Below are positions 1 to 7,812 of a stretch of DNA of 14,925 nucleotides, piece by piece. Within the stretch, counting starts at the first letter, position 1. Every line of letters begins with the position of its first letter. Both the position numbers and the translations under genes were made by a program. The stretch comes from an uncultured Alphaproteobacteria bacterium. GTDB taxonomy: Bacteria; Pseudomonadota; Alphaproteobacteria; RUG11792. The notes beneath the pieces were generated by a model that did no database searches, was not told the DNA's origin, and saw only the letters and a program-made list of their open reading frames with translations. The stretch covers positions 1 to 14,925 of the forward strand of contig CAUDEV010000026.1 in NCBI GenBank assembly GCA_958448685.1, in the 5' to 3' direction.

Positions 1-157
1 ATTGAAGAAGTTGTGACTTTACAATTAACCTATCAAAATAAGTCACTGCACGAAACGTGAATTAGAAAGAAGACCTCACCGGCAAACGGCTGATGACACC
101 GCAGAGGCACCTACAGCGCTTTCGCAAGACATTATGAATCAAGAGATAGTTATTTGA
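1..157 (+). pseudogene. possible frameshifted C-terminal tail of a gene entering from the left
   Basis: Frame 1 is open from the window edge to a TGA at 58-60, reading IEEVVTLQLTYQ and onward. Frame 2 is open from 29 to the TGA at 155-157 and gives a protein-like end (ELERRPHRQTADD, then AEAPTALSQDIMNQEIVI). Shifting by one base near 50-58 joins the two into one tail. The stretch at about 70-135 is richer in G+C than the genes nearby. It also holds short inverted repeats (GTGACTT 13-19 with AAGTCAC 40-46; CACG-AAA-CGTG 49-59), so a structured RNA is an equal alternative. No family is recognised and confidence is low. Confidence 0.2.
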
Positions 158-249
158 TAAATTTTTATCTTCATGTTTTTGTAATAAAATTATTGAAAAT
201 ATGATACTTTATAAAATATCATATAATTATAGGAAAAATATGGATATTT

Positions 250-1431
250 ATGAAAAAAATTTTTAATAAAATAATTTGCATTTTTGGATTTTTGGCATTG
301 CTTCAAGAAGTTAATGAAACTAACTCTGCTCAACTTCCGGTAAACTCAATCGAAAGTGAAAAAGTCGGTGCAATTTCTAATCCTAGACAAGTGAAAGTTT
401 TAAAAGATCAATTGGAGTCCACAGGGTCACATTTATATATGACTTTGGATTCCTACGTTTTTGACATTTTTAATTCTTACAATTATTTTATGGAATATAT
501 AGATGAATGTTGTAAATTCCCTATGTTTTTTCAAATCCATGAATCTAGGTTTCCTGAGACCCTGATTTATTTAAAACCAGATGAACAAAGCATTCAGATA
601 TTGAATAATTTAATAAGTATACAAAGCTTTTTTACGGGATTTCATAATAGTGTTTTGAATATCTATAAAAAATTAGATGATATTTTTGCTTCAGATTTTT
701 TTCAAACAAGTTCAACAATTGAAGAAGATTTCGAAGAGTGGCCGGGACAATTAGAAACTATTCCTGAAGAAACTTCAGATCCTATACCCCTTTTTAAGAT
801 TACGCCAATAACTTCTGTCGATCAAATAAGATTTTTTCACGGATTATATGAGTTTAGAAGATTTACGCAAAATCTTAATTCTGATGGACAGTTCCTTTTT
901 GAAATTAGCAATCTAAAAAAACGATTTATAAAGTTTTCTGAAGATTTGAATTCTATGTCTAGATCTGTAAGAAATATCTATTTTTCCTTTAGCAATTTTG
1001 ATAATTTGAAAAAAGAAAGTGAACTTGTCAGATTATTATTTGCTTCTATTTATGACATATCAAAAGAACTTTCTAATAATTTGTATATTTTTAATAAAAT
1101 CTATAATCTTCCATCAGATCTTACAGCTGTATATGAAAGATTAAGCCTTAGGAATTTAATGAGATCAAATTTCATGGAAAAACTTTTAGGACCAAGCATC
1201 GAAAGAACTCCTGTTTTTATACCAGACATTACGCCTGTTTTGTTTTACATAAAAACCAAACTTAACCTGTTGAACAATAGCCAAGCTATGGAATTATTTT
1301 CATATATTTCCAATTTGCAATTATTAAATCATCCGATTGGTAATTATCATAATAGTATTAACATAGAAGAATTAATTAAAATTTATAATAATATATTATT
1401 ATCCCCAAAAAAGCTTGCAATAATATTTTAA
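250..1431 (+). CDS. exported protein of unknown function
   Basis: I do not recognise a family in this 393-residue protein. The N-terminus is a signal peptide: a basic start (MKKIFNKI), a hydrophobic core at residues 8-18 and a probable signal-peptidase I site after NSA at about residue 27. The mature part is rich in Phe, Tyr, Leu, Ile, Asn and Ser, has no further membrane segment and looks mostly alpha-helical. A short acidic stretch lies at about 155-176 (EEDFEEW and EETSD). The ATG has only a weak GGA five bases upstream, with an AGGA further off at 231-234. The exported glycosyltransferase-like gene lies 44 bases downstream on the same strand. In a host-associated bacterium the pair could be secreted factors, but nothing in this protein proves that. 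Real gene: likely. Function: unknown. Confidence 0.8.
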   Translation: MKKIFNKIICIFGFLALLQEVNETNSAQLPVNSIESEKVGAISNPRQVKVLKDQLESTGSHLYMTLDSYVFDIFNSYNYFMEYIDECCKFPMFFQIHESRFPETLIYLKPDEQSIQILNNLISIQSFFTGFHNSVLNIYKKLDDIFASDFFQTSSTIEEDFEEWPGQLETIPEETSDPIPLFKITPITSVDQIRFFHGLYEFRRFTQNLNSDGQFLFEISNLKKRFIKFSEDLNSMSRSVRNIYFSFSNFDNLKKESELVRLLFASIYDISKELSNNLYIFNKIYNLPSDLTAVYERLSLRNLMRSNFMEKLLGPSIERTPVFIPDITPVLFYIKTKLNLLNNSQAMELFSYISNLQLLNHPIGNYHNSINIEELIKIYNNILLSPKKLAIIF

Positions 1432-1475
1432 TTAATGTAATATAAAAACACAGTTATAATTTTTACGCATATTTT
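1432..1475 (+). promoter_or_regulatory. candidate promoter for the exported glycosyltransferase-like gene
   Basis: A perfect -10 hexamer TATAAT lies at 1455-1460, with a poor -35 (TTAATG, 1432-1437) 17 bases upstream. Transcription would begin near 1467, leaving a leader of about nine bases before the ATG at 1476. That fits the absence of any Shine-Dalgarno sequence. In such AT-rich DNA the hexamer could be chance. Confidence 0.3.
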
Positions 1476-3005
1476 ATGTTAAAACAATTTTTAAAATGCT
1501 TATTCGCAATATCAACTATAGTTCCAACTATATATTCAATGGAACCTGAATGTAGTAATGATGATCAAGAATCTGAGGTTGAAAAATACACGTCATTTGT
1601 TGTAGGAGATTTATATGATCGTCAAAGAGCAGAGCTTTCAAAATCAAGCATATATTTTTTGGTCACAGCATATGAACAAGAAAAATTTGCTCCGAACTTG
1701 GCTAGAAGTTTGAAATTAAACTATGACAGGTTGAGAAAATTCGGTGTTGATTTTCAAATCAGACTGACTTGTGACGGAAGGGATGAAGATCGTGTAGCTT
1801 TTGAAACGGCGTTCTTATCTTTGGGAATTCCTCAACGCAATTTCATAATATCATTGAACCCAACAAACAAAGGAGTCTCTCTCACTCGTTATGAACAATT
1901 GCTTTCTTCAAGAGAAGAAATAATGCGAGATATCGCATCAGGTAAACATGTTTATTTCTCCATATTTGATGGAGATGATATGATGCATCAAGATTGGTGT
2001 CGTTTAATGCTAGCTACTGCTTTAGAAACAAATGCAGATGTAGTCGGAATAGAACGCTTGGCAGCAAGATGTCATGAATGTGATATTTCAAAAGTCGAAC
2101 AATTCCAAGCAGTAGATATTAATCATTTTACTTTAGATTATATATCTGAAGGCGTTTTTGAGTTTTGTACAAATTTATTCAAAGCCTCATGCATATATAA
2201 CTCTGAATTTAATTTTGATTTTTCAGAACATGATAAGTATGGTGAACCATTTTATAAAAATGAATCTTTGGCAACTTTGTCTCCTCTGACAGATTCAGAT
2301 TTATTTAAGTTACACATTAATCTTTGTAGGAGCAAAAACAAATTAGGAGAAAAAACTTTATTTTTCGCTACTTATGTATCAGAAATAGAAGATGAATTTA
2401 TCCCTATGCATTTCTATATGCAACATCCAGGATCTCTAGAACATAGTATGTTGAAACAAATGTTAAAAAGTATAGAAGATAATCAAGACTTTGTAAGTTT
2501 TCAAATAAAAGATGGAGCATTTGCTAATCTCCTTCTTTTCTTTGGCATTGTACCCGAGGAAGGAATAGATAAAAGATTAATAAAAACGTCTGAAAGAAAT
2601 ATTGATGTAGATGAAGAATTTTTAATAGAACATTTTAAAAATAACCATCTTCTTGCTAATCGTTTTAACGAAATTACAGAGTCAACATTGCAGGAATATG
2701 ATGAAGAAGATCGTAGGAATATAGAATTCATTTTAAATCATCAAAAAACACAAGAACTTCTTGCTCAAGATACTTCAAAACCGTTATTTGAAGATTTTAT
2801 AAAAACTTTTTACAGAGATGTTTTTGATATAATATTAGGCGTGAAACCTAATCCAGAAACCACTATAGAATCAATCAATGAAATCGTTACTTCCACTGTT
2901 TCAAGTGAACTAGATTATGAACTTCAAAGAAAACTTGATTCTGGAGAATATATTCCACCTGTTGAATGTTTTATTACAACAAAAAAAGGAAAATCCAATT
3001 TATAG
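1476..3005 (+). CDS. exported family 2-like (GT-A) glycosyltransferase, 3' frame possibly shifted
   Basis: The 509-residue protein has a signal peptide (MLKQFLKCLFAISTIVPTIYS, cleavage near 21). A GT-A/GT2-like core follows at about 58-325: an opening strand SIYFLVTAYEQ, an LTCDGRDED segment (98-105) in the place of the usual DDGS, NKGVSLTRYE (131-140) matching the N-G-x-x-x-x-R element, and the metal-binding FDGDD (D165, D167, D168) followed by H171. TDSDLF (272-277) sits where GT2 enzymes have the ED motif, and MQHPGS (315-320) matches their typical H-P-G-S segment. The activity would be nucleotide-sugar-dependent glycosyl transfer, acceptor unknown. Family 2 enzymes normally act in the cytoplasm, so a cleavable signal peptide is odd and suggests a secreted, perhaps host-directed, enzyme. 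The last ~185 residues match nothing I know. The frame may continue past 3005 after a -1 shift at an A7 tract (separate entry). Confidence 0.75.
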   Translation: MLKQFLKCLFAISTIVPTIYSMEPECSNDDQESEVEKYTSFVVGDLYDRQRAELSKSSIYFLVTAYEQEKFAPNLARSLKLNYDRLRKFGVDFQIRLTCDGRDEDRVAFETAFLSLGIPQRNFIISLNPTNKGVSLTRYEQLLSSREEIMRDIASGKHVYFSIFDGDDMMHQDWCRLMLATALETNADVVGIERLAARCHECDISKVEQFQAVDINHFTLDYISEGVFEFCTNLFKASCIYNSEFNFDFSEHDKYGEPFYKNESLATLSPLTDSDLFKLHINLCRSKNKLGEKTLFFATYVSEIEDEFIPMHFYMQHPGSLEHSMLKQMLKSIEDNQDFVSFQIKDGAFANLLLFFGIVPEEGIDKRLIKTSERNIDVDEEFLIEHFKNNHLLANRFNEITESTLQEYDEEDRRNIEFILNHQKTQELLAQDTSKPLFEDFIKTFYRDVFDIILGVKPNPETTIESINEIVTSTVSSELDYELQRKLDSGEYIPPVECFITTKKGKSNL

Positions 3006-3091
3006 ATATGGTATGTTACCCTGAACATGATGTTATTACAACTCCAACAGGAGAAAAAATTAGTATACCCCATGAGGATTACCTAATTTAG
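2981..3091 (+). other. A7 slippery tract and -1 frame extension of the glycosyltransferase-like gene
   Basis: The gene reads A AAA AAA G at 2981-2988 and terminates at 3003-3005. A -1 shift on the A run enters a frame that stays open for 34 codons to a TAG at 3089-3091, starting RKIQFIDMVCYPEHD and ending GEKISIPHEDYLI. The extension looks like ordinary protein and ends nine bases inside the convergent vgrG, as tightly packed as the other genes here. Possible causes are a one-base deletion in the genome, a sequencing error in the homopolymer, or ribosomal or transcriptional slippage on A7. The sequence cannot distinguish them. Confidence 0.5.
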
Positions 3092-5206
3092 CTTAATCAT
3101 AGCTCCTTGGAGTGCAATCCCTGCAGTTCCTTGGAGCTGAAGCATTGCTGTTGATTTTACCATAGCAGCAGCCATAGCAGATAATTCTAAAGCAGCTTTT
3201 GATGCTATTTTTATACTGAGTCCCCCGATTTCTACTGTTGTTTTCATATCTACTTTTAAACTTAATGCAGAAAGTTCCATAAGCATTTTTGCTTTTCCTG
3301 AAAATTTCATACAATCAATTTTGAAATCTTTTGTCGCTTTCAAATCAATAATATCTTTCGAATCGATAGAAGTAGCTTTTTTGGAATTAATACTGACTTT
3401 TCCATCAGCGCTGATTGTGATATCTTTAGTTGATGTAATAGAGATATTTCCAGTTACATCAATTTTCAAATCACCTTTTGAAAGAGTTATAGTCTGATTA
3501 CCTTCTTTTAGAGTTATAGATTGATTACCTTTATCCAAAACAATTGTATAATCTCCTTCATTCAGAGTTATTTTATTATTTCCTTTTTTTATAATTAAAG
3601 AATGTTCTGTTGGATCTTTTTTGCTTTCGAGGGTTATAGTTTTTGATCCTTCATTCAATGTCTCTGTAACACTGTTTTCAATAACATAGTTCAAATCTTT
3701 TTGAGCATGTAGATAAATCTCTTCTTCTTTTGCTTTGTCATTAAAACGCAACTCATTAAATCCTTTTTCTTTTACAGTATTTGTGTAAAATGATGATATA
3801 GTATTCTGTTCCTTGGCATAATTTGAAGGGGGAAGATTAACTCCATTATAAAGACATCCAACGACTATAGGCTGATCAGGATCTCCATTGACAAATTCTA
3901 TAACAACTTCCATTCCAATACGTGGAAGAACAAGTGATCCAAATTTATTACCAGCCCAAGATTGAGCAACACGTATCCAACAAGAGCTTTTTTCATCTTT
4001 TTGAGCTCTCGAATCCCAATGGAATTTTACTTTTATTCTTGCGTTCTCATCACAAAAAATCTCTTCTCCTGAAGTTCCCGTCACAATTGCTGTTTGACAA
4101 CCCAAAATTCTCGGTTTTTTATGGATATTCACAGGAACAAACGGAGTATCACTTGGGATAGCAGAAAAGGAATTATAATAAACAGGAGTATCAGAGTTAT
4201 CAGGGATTTGATTTATGTAGTGTTTTACAGAAACAGCGAAAAATTCACCATTATGAGATTTTGTTTCAGATCCGCTTATTTTAAATATTAAACCTGATGA
4301 TAAAAAAGGATTAAAGCTATTTCCTTTTAGTTTCTTGGTAAAAACATTTTCCTGTTCCAAAATCGTTTTTGAGATAGTGTTACCAAGAGATTTTTCAATA
4401 AATAGTTGATCATAAAATTCTTTTTCTCCTATATTTATTTTTTCTGAAGAATTTGACAAGGATGATAAAACCTCTGCTTTATGATAGTTATATGAAAAAC
4501 TCTCAACTTTTTTAGCTCCCATAGAATTTAAATAAGATATATTATATGCAGTATCCGTTGTCATTGTTGCATTTGTTGATACCTTTCTTACTTTCAATTC
4601 TTCAGGTAGTTTTTTTGCAGAAGAATTGATATCCGATATATTCAAATTATCTTGAGATTCCGTATGTTCAAAAGAATAGAAAATACCGTTTGTTTCCATA
4701 AGTCTTGAAATAAAATCAAAATCACTTTCTCCATATTGAACACAAAACTCTAATTTATCTTTTCCTTTTGAGTTTAAACTGATTTTGTGATTAGATATGC
4801 TATTCTCTTTTAAAACTTTTGAAATTATATCATTCACAGACATTTCCTGAAATATTCTATATTTCTTTGTATAAACAGTTCTTGTTAATGTCGGAACTAT
4901 CTTGATATAAAGTATACTATCTGTTTTTGTTTGAATTGTGCTTGGGATATTTTCAAAAGAAGCCTGTTCTATTATTCCTGAAAAATACCTTGTTTGTTTA
5001 TCATCAACTTTAAAAGATAATGTTGCTTCAGAATCTATAAGTTTTTCAATATCAATTTGTTTTGTTGTTTGAAGAAAAACATCCGCACTAAACAAATTAG
5101 AAACAGACTCAGTGATTTCAGATCTAATAACAACTGCTTCTGAAATAACAGAACATTTTATCTGAACATCTAAATTATCTTGCTTAGTGGGTAATCCTAT
5201 TGGCAT
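3083..5206 (-). CDS. vgrG: VgrG/TssI, type VI secretion spike protein
   Basis: This 707-residue protein is a full-length VgrG, the trimeric puncturing tip of a type VI secretion system. The N-terminal half is the gp27-like base; QYGESDFDFISRLMETNG (157-174) is its hallmark. An OB-fold neck follows at about 370-460, with TAIVTGTSGEEI, KVKFHWDSR, CWIRVAQSWAGN, FGSLVLPRIGMEVVIEF and GDPDQPIVVGCLYN, all typical of the family. From about 520 the protein is a gp5-like beta-helix with short repeats (KGNNKITLNEG, KGNQSITLKEG, GNQTITLSKG; 541-580). The Ala/Met-rich end at residue 707 has no extra effector domain, so this is not an 'evolved' VgrG. The gene lies 23 bases after the prenyltransferase on the same strand. 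No other T6SS gene, PAAR protein or obvious cargo gene is in the window. No Shine-Dalgarno is visible before the ATG. Confidence 0.95.
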   Translation of the reverse strand: MPIGLPTKQDNLDVQIKCSVISEAVVIRSEITESVSNLFSADVFLQTTKQIDIEKLIDSEATLSFKVDDKQTRYFSGIIEQASFENIPSTIQTKTDSILYIKIVPTLTRTVYTKKYRIFQEMSVNDIISKVLKENSISNHKISLNSKGKDKLEFCVQYGESDFDFISRLMETNGIFYSFEHTESQDNLNISDINSSAKKLPEELKVRKVSTNATMTTDTAYNISYLNSMGAKKVESFSYNYHKAEVLSSLSNSSEKINIGEKEFYDQLFIEKSLGNTISKTILEQENVFTKKLKGNSFNPFLSSGLIFKISGSETKSHNGEFFAVSVKHYINQIPDNSDTPVYYNSFSAIPSDTPFVPVNIHKKPRILGCQTAIVTGTSGEEIFCDENARIKVKFHWDSRAQKDEKSSCWIRVAQSWAGNKFGSLVLPRIGMEVVIEFVNGDPDQPIVVGCLYNGVNLPPSNYAKEQNTISSFYTNTVKEKGFNELRFNDKAKEEEIYLHAQKDLNYVIENSVTETLNEGSKTITLESKKDPTEHSLIIKKGNNKITLNEGDYTIVLDKGNQSITLKEGNQTITLSKGDLKIDVTGNISITSTKDITISADGKVSINSKKATSIDSKDIIDLKATKDFKIDCMKFSGKAKMLMELSALSLKVDMKTTVEIGGLSIKIASKAALELSAMAAAMVKSTAMLQLQGTAGIALQGAMIKLN

Positions 5207-5229
5207 TTTCGGAATATCAAAACACTATA

Positions 5230-6105
5230 TTAAGATTTTAACAAGATTTTTAGCAAAAATGAAATGCAAATTATCAAAGTAAAAGAAACTTGTAATATTC
5301 CGAATATGTTTATGAATTCTGGCTTTCCTATCTTCTTTATGGAGAAAAATATCAAAGGGTAAACTAAAAATACCCAAAATGAATAAAAAGGCATAATATC
5401 TTGGAAAACTAGAAATGGTATGAAAAAAAAGCTTAAATTGACCATAAAAAACAAAAGAAAATAAGAAAATCTAAGTCCATATTTTATTGTTAATGTAACA
5501 GTTTTTCCTTGTTCAAATTCATAATCTCGAATATTATTAGCCAACAAAACACATGTTGTTAGCACCCCAAAAGGAACAGAAAATATTAAGTCATATAAAT
5601 ATAAATGATTTGTTAGAGATAATATGCACGATGAAAAAAGCAATGGCCCATATCCCAAAAATACACAAAGTTCTCCAAAAGCTTTATATTTTAACCCTAT
5701 CGGATTTTCGCTATAGAAAAATACAATACAAGCTGCTATAAGTCCAGGAATTATTAATAATACCGAACCAATAAACAACGAGATTATTCCAACAATAGAA
5801 GCCAAGCAAAAAGAAGTTATTCCTAAATAATAAATATTTTTGTATGGGACTAATCCTGTTATTAATCGATATTTTGTTCCAGGAGAATGTTTGTTGTCAA
5901 CTCCTTTTATACAATCTCGATATTCTGAGATAGTGTTAGCAGCCACGTGAAAAAACAATATGGAAAAAGAAACACATATAAAAGAGAAATTAAATTTTGA
6001 ATTATAATGATATTTTGAATATAAAAATGAACATAATACCAACGATATTGTCATTAATAAAGTTTGAGCCCTTGCAATTTTTACATATAAAAATATTTTT
6101 GGCAC
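5230..6105 (-). CDS. UbiA-superfamily prenyltransferase, MenA-like
   Basis: This 291-residue, very hydrophobic protein has about eight to nine membrane helices. Near the N-terminus it has ARAQTLL (11-17). The first Asp-rich region is N57-TISEYRDCIKGVD (E61, D64, D70), followed by SPGTKYRLITGLVP (74-87), like the G-P-x-R-x-I-T-x-G-L segment of MenA. The second is LLANNIRDYEFEQGK (187-201), matching MenA's VNNLRD...GK rather than UbiA's second motif. MenA attaches a polyprenyl chain to 1,4-dihydroxy-2-naphthoate in menaquinone synthesis; most alphaproteobacteria use ubiquinone, so the substrate is uncertain. The first motif departs from the usual NDxxD, with T58 and E61 in the Asp positions. 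Translation starts at a GTG (CAC at 6103-6105 on the + strand). vgrG follows after 23 bases and the OmpA-like gene is divergent. Confidence 0.85.
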   Translation of the reverse strand: MPKIFLYVKIARAQTLLMTISLVLCSFLYSKYHYNSKFNFSFICVSFSILFFHVAANTISEYRDCIKGVDNKHSPGTKYRLITGLVPYKNIYYLGITSFCLASIVGIISLFIGSVLLIIPGLIAACIVFFYSENPIGLKYKAFGELCVFLGYGPLLFSSCILSLTNHLYLYDLIFSVPFGVLTTCVLLANNIRDYEFEQGKTVTLTIKYGLRFSYFLLFFMVNLSFFFIPFLVFQDIMPFYSFWVFLVYPLIFFSIKKIGKPEFINIFGILQVSFTLIICISFLLKILLKS

Positions 6106-6167
6106 TATCGAAAAGAAGTTAATAAATGTTATAATTTATTATGTTGTAGATAAATGCTTTTGTAAAC
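6106..6167 (+). promoter_or_regulatory. divergent promoter region
   Basis: These 62 bases separate the divergent prenyltransferase and OmpA-like genes and must serve both directions unless transcription enters from elsewhere. A consensus -10 TATAAT lies at 6130-6135 on the + strand, 32 bases before the ATG at 6168. I see no good -35 at the right distance. No clear minus-strand hexamer pair is visible. Confidence 0.25.
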
Positions 6168-7127
6168 ATGTTATTTTCAAGACGCAGAAGATCTCAAGAG
6201 CAAGTTGATATTTGGCCAGGATTTGTTGATGCTTTGTCCACGGTTCTGTTGGTTTTTATATTTGTTTTGGTCGGTTTTATTGCTTCTCAAGTTTATCTCT
6301 CTGGAATAATCTTAGATAAAGATTCATCTATTTGTAGTATAAAAGAAAGATTAGCAAATGTTTGCACTCTCTTGAGTTTGGAAAAAGATAAAAACAATGA
6401 ATTAAATAAAAATAATTTAGATTTAACTAATCAGATTTCTGATTTAAATAAAACAGTTGAGACACTGCAAGGTATGTTCAATAAAGAAGAAGCTTTAAGA
6501 AAGGATGAACATCAGCAAAAAGTTTCTTTAGAGGAAAAACTGAATGAAATAACGAGTCAATTGAAAGATGTTATGGCTGCTTTGGAAGCTGAACATCAGA
6601 ATTCTGAAAAACAAAAAGAAGCACTTGAAAATATAAAGAAAGAAAATATAAAACTTAATGATTTAAATCGCATAAGCGCTTATAGATCTGAATTTTTCGA
6701 TAAACTCCAAGAAATTGTGAAAGATAAAAAAGGAATAAAGATTTCTGGTGACAGATTCATATTTCAATCAGAGTTATTTTTTGAATCCGCTTCAGATCAA
6801 TTGAGTGAAGAAGGAAAATTGCAGGTATCTAACTTGGCTAAGATAATAAAAGAACTGGGAAACAAAATACCTAAAAATATCAAATGGATTTTGAGAGTAG
6901 ATGGCCATACAGATAAAAGGCCTATAACAAATGAAAAATTTGCTTCAAATTGGGAATTATCCGCTGCGAGAGCTATATCTGTCGTAAAACATCTAATAAA
7001 AGAAGGTATTTCTTCGAAACATTTAGTTGCAGCTGGATTTGGAGATAGTCAGCCTATTGCTAATGAAATGACAGAAGATTCACTTGCAAAAAACAGAAGA
7101 ATAGAATTTAAATTGGATCAAAGATGA
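6168..7127 (+). CDS. MotB/OmpA-like peptidoglycan-binding inner-membrane protein
   Basis: The 319-residue protein has a short basic N-terminus (FSRRRRSQ). One membrane helix (about 22-46) is preceded by the family motif VDIWPGFVDALST. D21 sits where MotB, ExbD and TolR keep their proton-path Asp. A coiled coil follows at about 55-175, then a C-terminal OmpA-like peptidoglycan-binding domain at about 190-319. That domain has the expected D245-x-HTD (247-249), NWELSAARA (261-269), GFGDSQPI (290-297) and NRRIEF (309-314). Alphaproteobacteria carry this family widely, usually beside a MotA/TolQ/ExbB-like channel gene, and it probably couples the inner membrane to the cell wall. Here no channel partner is adjacent; the gene starts after a divergent promoter region and overlaps gmk by four bases (ATGA), implying translational coupling. 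Confidence 0.9.
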   Translation: MLFSRRRRSQEQVDIWPGFVDALSTVLLVFIFVLVGFIASQVYLSGIILDKDSSICSIKERLANVCTLLSLEKDKNNELNKNNLDLTNQISDLNKTVETLQGMFNKEEALRKDEHQQKVSLEEKLNEITSQLKDVMAALEAEHQNSEKQKEALENIKKENIKLNDLNRISAYRSEFFDKLQEIVKDKKGIKISGDRFIFQSELFFESASDQLSEEGKLQVSNLAKIIKELGNKIPKNIKWILRVDGHTDKRPITNEKFASNWELSAARAISVVKHLIKEGISSKHLVAAGFGDSQPIANEMTEDSLAKNRRIEFKLDQR

Positions 7128-7681
7128 GTAAAACAATCCTTGTGTTTTCAGGGCCTTCAGGAGCTGGTAAATCAACTTTAATTAAACACTTATTATCCAA
7201 TCTCAAATCGGCAGATTTGACCGTCTCGTGCACAACAAGACTTCCCAGAGAAGGAGAAAAAGATGGAGTAGATTATCATTTCATAACTCATGATGAATTT
7301 GAAAAACTTGTGAAACAAGACAAATTTATAGAACATGTAAATTGTTATGGAAACAGATATGGAACTTTAAAAAAATCAGTAAATGATGTTTTGAGAAAAA
7401 ATGAATTTTGTGTTTTAGATCTAGATTTCGAAGGGGCTTATAATGTTCTTTCTAATAATATTTTTGAATTTAAGTGTTTTGGTATTTTGATTTTACCACC
7501 TTCTTTAAAAACTTTAAAACACAGGCTTCAAAATAGGAATTCAGAAACAATTGAATCATTAAATTTAAGATTAAATAGCTCATTCCAACCAAAACAAATC
7601 GCAAAGTATGATTTTGTTATTATAAATAAAGATCTGAAAGAGGCAAAGTCAGAGCTTATCAAAAAAATACATTCTCTTTAA
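7124..7681 (+). CDS. gmk: guanylate kinase
   Basis: Guanylate kinase phosphorylates GMP (and dGMP) to GDP with ATP in the cytoplasm, an essential step of nucleotide supply. The 185-residue length is near the usual ~205. The P-loop is GPSGAGKST (10-18). The GMP-binding segment reads SCTTRLPREGEKDGVDYHF (35-53), GNRYGT (76-81) follows, and DLDFEGA (99-105) stands where DIDVQGA is common. Lid arginines are present in HRLQNRN and LNLRLNSS (about 133-153). The C-terminus is somewhat short but the fold looks complete. Its ATG lies inside the stop region of the OmpA-like gene (4-base overlap), so the two are one transcription unit. Confidence 0.97.
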   Translation: MSKTILVFSGPSGAGKSTLIKHLLSNLKSADLTVSCTTRLPREGEKDGVDYHFITHDEFEKLVKQDKFIEHVNCYGNRYGTLKKSVNDVLRKNEFCVLDLDFEGAYNVLSNNIFEFKCFGILILPPSLKTLKHRLQNRNSETIESLNLRLNSSFQPKQIAKYDFVIINKDLKEAKSELIKKIHSL

Positions 7682-7704
7682 ATTTTAAAGTATGGGAAAC
7701 AAGG

Positions 7705-7721
7705 ATTAACAAAGTGTTAAT
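7705..7721 (+). terminator. weak hairpin after gmk
   Basis: A perfect ATTAAC-AAAGT-GTTAAT hairpin lies 24 bases after the gmk stop, and the DNA downstream is A/T-rich (TTTTTG at 7730). A longer pairing, AAGTGTT (7712-7718) with AACACTT further on, is also possible. The low-GC stem makes this a weak terminator at best. Confidence 0.3.
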
Positions 7722-7812
7722 TAAAAATATTTTTGTTTAATAAAAAAACACTTGATTATAAAACGAAAATATAGGAATATATTTATATAGTGTCTTTCTT
7801 AAATTTCTTGCT

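Noticed and set aside
3922..4291. + strand ORFs opposite vgrG.
   Set aside because: They are antisense shadows of a clear VgrG coding sequence.
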